9,004 nt of DNA from Sphingomonadaceae bacterium (GTDB lineage: Bacteria > Pseudomonadota > Alphaproteobacteria > Sphingomonadales > Sphingomonadaceae): positions 1 to 9,004 of the forward strand of contig JAFAZM010000069.1 in the NCBI GenBank assembly GCA_019239785.1. Reading direction: 5' to 3'. The notes beneath the pieces were generated by a model. That model saw only the letters and a program-made list of their open reading frames with translations, ran no database searches and had not been told where the DNA came from. Below are positions 1 through 4,750 of the stretch, piece by piece (the stretch's first letter is position 1; every line of letters begins with the position of its first letter). The position numbers and the translations under genes were made by a program.

Positions 1-36
1 TCTTTGCGCCGCCGTTCTAAGCCACGTCCCAAAACT

Positions 37-43
37 GGGAGGT
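37..43 (+). promoter_or_regulatory. Ribosome binding site of the PilZ gene
   Basis: GGGAGGT is a strong Shine-Dalgarno match. It overlaps the GTG at 42 but sits 5 nt before TTG 48 (counted from GGGAGG), which favours TTG 48 as the real start. This is read from spacing only. Confidence 0.5.
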
Positions 44-365
44 GGAATTGGGGGCGCCGAAGAGTCTGGAAAGCCGCACCTTGATGGCGACGCGCTGGCG
101 CCGCCGGCGGATGTGCATGCTGATCGCCGACCGGCCCGCCCCCGCCGCCCTGCGCGAGATCAACGCCGGCGGCGCCTTCCTCGAGACCAACGCGCGTCCG
201 CCCCTCGGCGCGATCGTCGAATTGCGCCATCCCGATGCCGGCACGATCGCCGGCGAGGTGCGCAGCCTCGCCGATGACGGCGTTGGCATCGTTTTCAGCT
301 TCGGCGAACGCTCGGTCGCTTTCGCGCTGGCCGCCATCGCGGCAGACATGAGCAGGCCCGGATAG
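42..365 (+). CDS. PilZ-domain protein, short single-domain
   Basis: Encodes about 107 residues from GTG 42, and almost all of it looks like one PilZ domain, the fold that commonly binds cyclic di-GMP. Visible features are an arginine-rich N-terminal stretch (residues 18-23, fitting the RxxxR half of the motif), then REINAGGAFLET (38-49) at the place of the usual (D/N)xSxxG turn, then beta-strand pattern GAIVELRHP and GEVRSL, and GVGIVFSF near the end. The second motif is degenerate: Asn stands where Ser is normal and Glu where Asp/Asn is normal, so ligand binding is uncertain. The start is unclear. GTG 42 overlaps the GGGAGG at 37-42, so TTG 48 (5 nt beyond it) or ATG 84 may be used, giving 105 or 93 residues. 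The gene faces serB tail to tail. No other domain is present, so its partner and process cannot be told. Confidence 0.75.
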   Translation: MELGAPKSLESRTLMATRWRRRRMCMLIADRPAPAALREINAGGAFLETNARPPLGAIVELRHPDAGTIAGEVRSLADDGVGIVFSFGERSVAFALAAIAADMSRPG

Positions 366-370
366 GGATT

Positions 371-411
371 GGGACTGGGGACTGGGCCCTTCTTCACCAG
401 TCCCCAGTCCC
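371..411 (+). terminator. Long hairpin after the PilZ gene, possible terminator
   Basis: A perfect 15-bp inverted repeat, GGGACTGGGGACTGG (371-385) against its complement at 397-411, encloses an 11-nt loop and begins 6 nt after the PilZ stop codon. The right arm is made of the first heptads of the adjacent tandem array, so several shifted pairings are possible. No T-run follows, so it is not a canonical intrinsic terminator, but a stem this strong between convergent genes probably ends or stabilises transcripts. Confidence 0.5.
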
Positions 412-477
412 CAGTCCCCAGTCCCCAGTCCCCAGTCCCCAGTCCCTAGTCCCTAGTCCCTAGTCCCCTAGTCCCCT
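399..477. repeat. Tandem heptad array AGTCCCC/AGTCCCT
   Basis: Eleven consecutive units are readable: six AGTCCCC (399-440), three AGTCCCT (441-461) and two 8-nt AGTCCCCT (462-477). On the minus strand, which is the serB sense strand, this is a series of GGG/GGGG tracts separated by 3-4 nt (ACT or ACTA), a textbook G-quadruplex-capable sequence. The last unit runs into the serB stop codon, whose TAG is made from repeat sequence at 476-478. The gradual change of unit from AGTCCCC to AGTCCCT to AGTCCCCT suggests expansion by slippage. Confidence 0.95.
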
Positions 478-1348
478 ACTCGACCACCCACTCCCCCCGC
501 GCATAACCCTGCGCGAACAGCAGGGCGGTGAGGTCGTTCGCCTCGATCCGTGCATCCGCGACGGCCGCGGTCGCCGGCTTGGCGTGATAGGCGATGCCGA
601 GGCCGGCGGCCTTCAGCATCGGGATGTCGTTGGCGCCGTCGCCGACGGCGAGCGCGGCATCCAGCGGGATCTGGCGGGCATGGGCGGCGTCGAGCAGAGC
701 CCGGCGCTTGCCCTCCGCATCGACGATCGGCTTGGCGACCGTGCCGGCGAGCCGGCCGCCGTCGAGCAGCAATTCGTTCGAGACCGCGGCGTCGAAGCCG
801 ATCTCGGCGGCGACCGCGTCGGCGAAGCGGCTGAACCCGCCCGAGACCAGCAGGCAATAGGCGCCGTTCTCCGCCATCGTCCTGACCAGAGCCTCGGCGC
901 CGGGCGTGAGCTTCACGCGCTGCGCCCGGCAATGGTCGATCACGCGCGCGTCGAGCCCCCTCAGCAAGGCGACGCGGGCATCGAGCGCCGCCTCGAACTC
1001 CAATTCGCCGCGCATCGCCCGCTCGGTGACCGCGGCGACCTCGGCCTTCAGCCCCGCATAATCGGCGAGCTCGTCGATGCATTCGACCGTGATCATCGTC
1101 GAATCCATGTCGGCGACGAGCAGGCGCTTGCGCCGTCCCTCGCGCGGCTGGACGACCACGTCGACGCCGGGGAGCAGGCCTTCGAGCGCGCGCCGCGCCG
1201 CGTCCACCGCGCCGCCGAGCAGGAGGTCGCAGGCGCTCCCCTCCTCGACCCACTCATGGCCGCGCGCGGCGCCGCCGAGCGCGTCCTCGGCTGCGGAAAT
1301 ATCGCCGCGCGCGAGCCGATCCGCTGCTATCAATGTGGCAATGAACAA
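476..1348 (-). CDS. serB: Phosphoserine phosphatase SerB
   Basis: Hydrolyses O-phosphoserine to serine, the last step of the phosphorylated serine pathway, in the cytosol. It is a HAD-family enzyme: residues 1-70 form the N-terminal accessory region, then DMDSTM (80-85, nucleophile Asp80 and acid/base Asp82), SGGF (169-172, phosphate-binding Ser), a conserved Lys region near K206-K214, and GDGAND (236-241, Mg2+ ligands). All catalytic motifs are intact and the 290-residue length suits alphaproteobacterial SerB. The start chosen is TTG 1348, because the family begins with FIATLIA right after the initiator and a GAAGGG lies 6 nt upstream. An in-frame ATG at 1456 would add 36 low-complexity Ala/Ser-rich residues encoded antisense to miaA and is rejected. 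The gene is divergent from miaA with overlapping starts. Its stop lies in the heptad array. Confidence 0.96.
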   Translation of the reverse strand: MFIATLIAADRLARGDISAAEDALGGAARGHEWVEEGSACDLLLGGAVDAARRALEGLLPGVDVVVQPREGRRKRLLVADMDSTMITVECIDELADYAGLKAEVAAVTERAMRGELEFEAALDARVALLRGLDARVIDHCRAQRVKLTPGAEALVRTMAENGAYCLLVSGGFSRFADAVAAEIGFDAAVSNELLLDGGRLAGTVAKPIVDAEGKRRALLDAAHARQIPLDAALAVGDGANDIPMLKAAGLGIAYHAKPATAAVADARIEANDLTALLFAQGYARGEWVVE

Positions 1349-2270
1349 GGCCGACCCTTCGAAACCGCCGCTCGCGCTTATCGCGGGGCCGACGGCGAGC
1401 GGCAAGTCGTCGCTTGCACTGGCGCTGGCGGAAGCGGCTGGCGGCGTCGTGATCAACGCCGACAGCGCCCAGGTCTATCGCGATCTCCGGATCGTCTCGG
1501 CCCGGCCGACCGCGGCCGAGGAGGCGCGGGCGCCCCACCGCCTCTACGGCACGCGCGACGGCGCCGACGCCTGCTCCGCCGCGGACTGGGCGGCGGACGC
1601 GAAGGCGGCGATCGGCGAGGCCCATGCGGCAGGACGGCTGCCGATCCTCGCCGGCGGCACCGGCCTCTACCTTCGCACCCTGATCGAAGGGATCGCGCCG
1701 GTGCCGGAGATCGATCCGGCGGTGCGCCGGCAGGTGCGGGCGCTGAGCGTCGGCGACGCGCATGCGGCGCTCGCGGTCGAGGACCGCGAAGCGGCGGCGC
1801 GGCTGCGGCCGGGCGACACCACCCGCATCTCGCGCGCGCTCGAAGTGGTTCGCGCCACCGGCCGGACGCTGAAGGACTGGCAGGCGGAGAAACATGGCGG
1901 GATCGGCGGTGCGGTGGCGCTCAGGCCGCTGATCCTGCTGCCGCCGCGCGACTGGCTCCATGCCCGCTGCGACGCCCGCTTCGAGGCGATCTTCGGCGAG
2001 GAAGGGATCGAGGAGGTCCGCCGCCTGCTCGCCCGCCATCTCCCACCGCTGGCGCCGGTGATGCGCGCGATCGGCGTCCCCGAGATCGCCGCCTGCCTCC
2101 ATGGCACGCTGACCCGCGAGCAGGCCCTGGCGGCCGGCAAGATCGCCACCCGCCAATATGCCAAACGCCAATATACCTGGTTCCGCCGCCAGCCGCCGGC
2201 GGACTGGCCGCGGTTCGAGGAGGCGCTGGAGGGGGAGGCGTTCGAAAGGGCGCTGGGGCTCTTGCGATAA
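1341..2270 (+). CDS. miaA: tRNA dimethylallyltransferase MiaA
   Basis: Transfers a dimethylallyl group from DMAPP to N6 of A37 in tRNAs reading UNN codons, stabilising codon-anticodon pairing. The protein is 309 residues, normal for the family. Motifs: P-loop GPTASGKS (16-23), NADSAQVY (39-46, with the catalytic Asp of the DSxQxY motif), RPTAAEE, then AGGTGLYLRTL, and near the C-terminus the signature TRQYAKRQYTWFR. The start is ATG 1341, which leaves nine residues before the first beta strand. GTG 1335 is two codons upstream, and neither start has a clear Shine-Dalgarno. The open frame continues upstream to 1077, but that part is antisense to serB and has no MiaA similarity. The promoter must lie within the serB 5' coding region, since the two starts overlap. 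A palindromic repeat element follows 1 nt after the stop and may end the transcript. Confidence 0.97.
   Translation: MNKADPSKPPLALIAGPTASGKSSLALALAEAAGGVVINADSAQVYRDLRIVSARPTAAEEARAPHRLYGTRDGADACSAADWAADAKAAIGEAHAAGRLPILAGGTGLYLRTLIEGIAPVPEIDPAVRRQVRALSVGDAHAALAVEDREAAARLRPGDTTRISRALEVVRATGRTLKDWQAEKHGGIGGAVALRPLILLPPRDWLHARCDARFEAIFGEEGIEEVRRLLARHLPPLAPVMRAIGVPEIAACLHGTLTREQALAAGKIATRQYAKRQYTWFRRQPPADWPRFEEALEGEAFERALGLLR
1355..1360 (-). promoter_or_regulatory. Ribosome binding site deciding the serB start
   Basis: On the minus strand GAAGGG stands 6 nt before TTG 1348. It supports the TTG start over the upstream ATG at 1456. The site lies inside the opening codons of miaA on the other strand. 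Confidence 0.65.
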
Positions 2271-2271
2271 T

Positions 2272-2411
2272 CCCTCTCCCGTCCCGGGGAGGGTGAGGGT
2301 CAGACAGGGGCGGGTATTCGCCGAGGTGGATGCGAGGCGGAAACCCCCGCCCTCACCCTCCCACCGCTCTTCGAGCGGCGGGCCCCTCCCTCTCCCCTGC
2401 AGGGAGAGGGG
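2272..2411. repeat. Palindromic GC-rich repeat element between miaA and ilvC
   Basis: The miaA-ilvC gap holds a composite of inverted repeats. At 2272-2299 there is a 28-nt imperfect palindrome (CCCTCTCCC... to ...GGGTGAGGG). Its right part, GGGAGGGTGAGGG (2287-2299), is exactly complementary to CCCTCACCCTCCC (2350-2362), so a long-range stem over a 50-nt spacer is an alternative. A 6-bp hairpin CCGCTC-TTC-GAGCGG follows at 2364-2378, then CCCTCTCCC-CTGCA-GGGAGAGGG (2388-2410). The words CCCTCTCCC, CCCTCACCC and their complements recur in the element inside mutL, so both belong to one dispersed repeat family. It could serve as the miaA terminator. There is no transposase and no coding potential, so it looks like a non-autonomous REP-like element. 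Confidence 0.85.
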
Positions 2412-2455
2412 CTGAACACATTGCCGCTACGCTACGAATCCCCTACCCCCACTCC

Positions 2456-3451
2456 ATGCGCGTCTACCGCGATGAGGATGCCGACCTCGCGCTCGTCCGC
2501 GGCCGCAAGGTCGCGGTGCTCGGCTATGGCAATCAGGGCCGCGCGCAGGCGCTGAACCTGCGCGATTCCGGCGTCGCCGAGCTGGTGATCGGCCTGCGCG
2601 ACGGCGCCCCGACCCGCGCCCGCGCCGAGGCCGACGGCTTCCCCATCGACATCCCTGCGGAAGCTGCCGGCGCTGCCGACCTCGTCATGCTGCTCGCGCC
2701 CGACGAGGTCCACGGCCGCATCTACGCCGAGGCGATCGCCCCGCACCTGCGCCAGGGTGGCGCCCTCGGCTTCGCGCACGGGCTCAGCATCCGCTTCGGC
2801 CTGGTCGCGCCGCGGCCGGATCTCGACGTCTTCCTGGTCGCGCCCAAGGGCCCGGGCACTGCGCTCCGCGCCGATTACCGGAATGGCTCCGGCCTGATCT
2901 CCCTCTTCGCCGTCGCCCAGGATGCGAGCGGCGGCGCCGAGGCGCTCGCCCTTTCCTATGCCGCGGCGATCGGCAGCGGCCGGGTCGGCATTCTCCCGAC
3001 CAGCTTCGCCGAGGAATGCGAGGCAGACCTGTTCAACGAGCAGGCGGTGCTGTGGGGCGCGATCCCGGAGCTGATCCACGCCGGCTTCGAGACCCTGGTC
3101 GAGGCCGGCTTCTCTCCCGAAATCGCCTATTTCGAATGCCTGACCGAGGTGAAGCTGCTCGCCGACCTGATCTACGAACGCGGCATTGCCGGGATGCGCG
3201 AGGCGATCTCCAACACCGCCGAGTTCGGCGCCCTGAAGGGCGGGACCCGGATCATCACCACGGACACGCGCACCGAGATGCGCCGGATCCTGCGCGAGGT
3301 GCGCTCGGGGAGCTTCGTCAGGGAGCTCATCGCCGATGCCGAAGGCGGCTACCGGCGCCTCCGCGCCAGCCGCGCCGATTCCGCCGCGCATCCGATCGAG
3401 GCGGTCCGCCGCACGCTCCTCAGCCTGAAGAAGGACGCCCGAGATGGCTGA
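2456..3451 (+). CDS. ilvC: Ketol-acid reductoisomerase, class I (IlvC)
   Basis: Converts acetolactate or acetohydroxybutyrate to the dihydroxy acids of valine/leucine/isoleucine synthesis, using NAD(P)H and Mg2+. It has 331 residues, the usual short class I length. The N-terminal Rossmann domain has GYGNQGRAQALNLRDSG (23-39); the helical domain follows from about 182. The expected catalytic residues are all there: His108 (FAHGL), Lys131 (PKGPG), Asp191, Glu195, Glu227, Glu231 and Ser252 (ISNTAE). Two things differ from the common class I form: the nucleotide motif is GYGNQGRAQ instead of GYGSQGHAH, and the cofactor-specificity loop reads LRDGAPT without the usual serines, so cofactor preference is uncertain. 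The start is ATG 2456, where family homology begins (MRVYRDEDADL); no Shine-Dalgarno is visible, and upstream codons read through the repeat element. No ilvB or ilvN lies beside it, so it could be a second copy. Confidence 0.94.
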   Translation: MRVYRDEDADLALVRGRKVAVLGYGNQGRAQALNLRDSGVAELVIGLRDGAPTRARAEADGFPIDIPAEAAGAADLVMLLAPDEVHGRIYAEAIAPHLRQGGALGFAHGLSIRFGLVAPRPDLDVFLVAPKGPGTALRADYRNGSGLISLFAVAQDASGGAEALALSYAAAIGSGRVGILPTSFAEECEADLFNEQAVLWGAIPELIHAGFETLVEAGFSPEIAYFECLTEVKLLADLIYERGIAGMREAISNTAEFGALKGGTRIITTDTRTEMRRILREVRSGSFVRELIADAEGGYRRLRASRADSAAHPIEAVRRTLLSLKKDARDG

Positions 3452-3565
3452 TCGTGCCGCCCTGCTCCCCGCCGCCGCCGCCTCCGGCGCCGCGGCCGCG
3501 CCGCGGCATCGGGCCGCGCGGCCCGCGGTGCGTACCGCCCGGCACGCGACAGACGGGCGTCCCGC
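3452..3565. other. Gap between convergent ilvC and BLUF gene, GC palindromes
   Basis: This 114-bp spacer separates two convergent stop codons. It contains CGCGGCCGCG (3491-3500) and the perfect palindrome GGGCCGCGCGGCCC (3511-3524), itself flanked by CCGC (3501-3504) and GCGG (3525-3528), so it can fold strongly on either strand. That would suit a bidirectional terminator, but there is no T-run. The small frame beginning at ATG 3444 within the ilvC stop region has Ala/Arg-rich sequence and runs antisense into the BLUF gene, so it is not accepted as a gene. Confidence 0.4.
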
Positions 3566-3976
3566 TCAGGCGGCGCGGCTTTGCAGCTCCGCGAAGCCGA
3601 GAAAGTGTGCGCGCAGGCTCTTGTCCGCCAGCGATGCGGTCAGCGCATCCACCGTCGCGGCGAGGCCGGGTTGGGGCCGCCCTTCGTCCGCCGCTTCGAA
3701 CGCCATCGACCAATCGCCGAACGCCCGCGTCTCCACGGAACGGCCGGTCAGCAGCACCAGTGCATGGTGGCGCGGATCCCGCTTGATCTCGGCATAGGCA
3801 TCGAGCACCGCCTGCTCCGGGCCTTCGAGCGCCTGCAGGAAGCGTCGCCGGCCGGCGACGAGCAGCCCGCTAATGCCGTTGCGCGCATTGTTGCGCCGGG
3901 AGGCGGCGAGGATCTGCTCGACCATCTCTGGCACGATCGGCTGACGGGCGGTGCTGATGTAGACAAGCTGGAACAT
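3566..3976 (-). CDS. BLUF-domain blue-light photoreceptor, single domain
   Basis: A 136-residue flavin-binding blue-light sensor. The BLUF domain fills residues 1-95 and every photochemically important residue lines up with AppA at a constant offset of 15: Tyr6 (AppA Tyr21), Asn30 (Asn45, in NNAR), Gln48 (Gln63, in FLQALEG), Trp89 (Trp104) and Met91 (Met106) in DWSMAF. FAD is the expected cofactor, and light should rearrange the Tyr-Gln-flavin hydrogen bonds. The remaining 40 or so residues probably form the usual C-terminal helices. There is no attached GGDEF, EAL, cyclase or DNA-binding domain, so it should signal by binding another protein. It is the second gene after a winged-helix regulator, with a 42-nt gap, which makes that regulator a candidate partner by inference. 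ATG 3976 is supported by AGGAGG 10 nt upstream. Confidence 0.95.
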   Translation of the reverse strand: MFQLVYISTARQPIVPEMVEQILAASRRNNARNGISGLLVAGRRRFLQALEGPEQAVLDAYAEIKRDPRHHALVLLTGRSVETRAFGDWSMAFEAADEGRPQPGLAATVDALTASLADKSLRAHFLGFAELQSRAA

Positions 3977-3986
3977 GCGGCGCGGA

Positions 3987-3992
3987 CCTCCT
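3987..3992 (-). promoter_or_regulatory. Ribosome binding site of the BLUF gene
   Basis: AGGAGG on the minus strand ends 10 nt before ATG 3976. It is a full-strength site, so BLUF is probably translated independently of the upstream regulator gene, even if co-transcribed. Confidence 0.7.
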
Positions 3993-4014
3993 GGTTGCCG
4001 CCCGCTAGACCAGG

Positions 4015-4037
4015 AAGCTCAAGGAACGCTTAAGCTT
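4015..4037 (-). other. Imperfect hairpin over the regulator stop codon
   Basis: AAGCTCAAG (4015-4023) and CTTAAGCTT (4029-4037) form a 9-bp inverted repeat with one mismatch and a 5-nt loop. On the minus strand it covers the last codons and stop (4019-4021) of the regulator gene, just before the BLUF ribosome binding site. It is moderately AT-rich in an otherwise GC-rich setting and might attenuate or stabilise message between the two genes. No T-run follows. Confidence 0.4.
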
Positions 4038-4696
4038 GGCGGGATGCCCGGCTCGCCGGCGGCGCCGGCAAGCGCCGGGTCCTCATTGTCGGCAAGGCCG
4101 GACGCGACCAGCCGTGGCGCGACCGCCGCGTGGACCAGATAGGCCGTGCCGCCACGCTCCGCCGCAATCTTCTGGTGGCGGTTCAGCAACGCCGTCATGT
4201 CGCGCTTCAGAGCGGCCGCCTGCTTCGGCGCCAGGCGAAGCACGCGCCACATCTCGACCGCGCCGGCCGCCCCGCGCTGGCCCACGACCCGCCCGCGCGG
4301 CGAGCCGCCCTTGGCGGCAGTGAACAGGATCCCGCCCTCGCTCCGCGCCGCCTCGATCGCCAAGCTCTCCCTGAGCTCGCGCGCCAGCTCCTCGCCGAAC
4401 CCTTTCGGCGCGACCTCGCTCGGCACGAAGAAGGAATCGCCGGCGGCGCGATAATGAAGGATCGGCCGGCCGGCGCGCGCCCGCTCCTCGGCGACGAAAA
4501 GCAGGCCCAGGCGGACGAGCTTGCGGACGTAATAATGGGTCCGCTTCAGGTCCATGCCGAGCAGGGCCGCGGTCTCGCCGATCGACTTGGGGCTGCGCGT
4601 GAACCAGAGCAGGATCCGGCGTAGCCGCGGATCGGTGAAGATCGCGGCGGTCCGCGCGTCGCGGACATGCACCCTACTCAGCTTTCCGGCTTTCAT
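4019..4696 (-). CDS. Winged-helix (ArsR-like) transcriptional regulator
   Basis: Probably a 225-residue DNA-binding regulator. Residues 18-83 read as a winged helix: helix 1 in DPRLRRILLWF, then SIGETAALLGM (helix 2), a recognition helix KRTHYYVRKLVRLGLL, and a wing VAEERARAGRPILHYRA with a basic tip. Residues 84-190 (from DSFFVPSEVAP on) are helical with charged stretches and no ligand motif that I recognise; the C-terminus is Ala/Pro-rich. The closest type is the ArsR/HTH superfamily, though no metal-binding CxC is seen. The start chosen is ATG 4696, just ahead of the conserved part; the open frame continues to 5137, but there it is only the antisense of the hydrolase gene. No clear Shine-Dalgarno is seen. 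It is divergent from the hydrolase gene across 54 bp and likely controls that promoter and its own, which is inference. Confidence 0.85.
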   Translation of the reverse strand: MKAGKLSRVHVRDARTAAIFTDPRLRRILLWFTRSPKSIGETAALLGMDLKRTHYYVRKLVRLGLLFVAEERARAGRPILHYRAAGDSFFVPSEVAPKGFGEELARELRESLAIEAARSEGGILFTAAKGGSPRGRVVGQRGAAGAVEMWRVLRLAPKQAAALKRDMTALLNRHQKIAAERGGTAYLVHAAVAPRLVASGLADNEDPALAGAAGEPGIPPSLSVP

Positions 4697-4750
4697 GGCG
4701 AGTAGATGCGCCGATAAGCCAAGACGGGCAAGGCGGGACGGGAGCGGCAG
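4697..4750. promoter_or_regulatory. Short divergent intergenic region, regulator/hydrolase
   Basis: Fifty-four bases separate the starts of the regulator (-) and the serine hydrolase (+). The space is too short for two fully separate promoters, so they must overlap each other or the flanking coding sequence, a usual arrangement for an autoregulated divergent pair. No convincing -35/-10 pair or perfect operator palindrome was found. The only clear signal is GGGAG (4740-4744), 6 nt before GTG 4751, the likely ribosome binding site of the hydrolase gene. Confidence 0.45.

Noticed and set aside
399..477. CRISPR array
   Set aside because: The repeats are 7-8 nt and contiguous without spacers, so this is a simple tandem repeat.
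1077..1340. Upstream extension of MiaA
   Set aside because: It is Ser/Arg/Pro-rich antisense of serB and MiaA homology begins after ATG 1341.
1349..1456. N-terminal extension of SerB to ATG 1456
   Set aside because: The 36 extra residues are Ala/Ser-rich and antisense to the MiaA P-loop region, whereas TTG 1348 has a ribosome binding site and matches the family N-terminus.
468..2171. Long minus-strand frames at 468-1253 and 1254-2171
   Set aside because: The first is a shifted frame of serB with Arg-rich composition; the second is antisense to miaA. Neither has recognisable motifs.
584..2296. 570-codon open frame on the + strand across serB and miaA
   Set aside because: It is antisense to serB and then out of frame with miaA. 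The sequence is Arg/Gly/Ala-rich with no domain, as expected in GC-rich DNA.
2330..2455. Upstream extension of IlvC
   Set aside because: It translates the palindromic repeat element; the conserved IlvC N-terminus begins at ATG 2456.
2432..3391. 319-codon frame antisense to ilvC
   Set aside because: Shadow of ilvC, with no domain and no ribosome binding site.
3444..3797. Small + strand frame starting within the ilvC stop region
   Set aside because: The ATG overlap with ilvC looks like coupling, but the product is Ala/Arg-rich and more than half of it is antisense to the well-supported BLUF gene.
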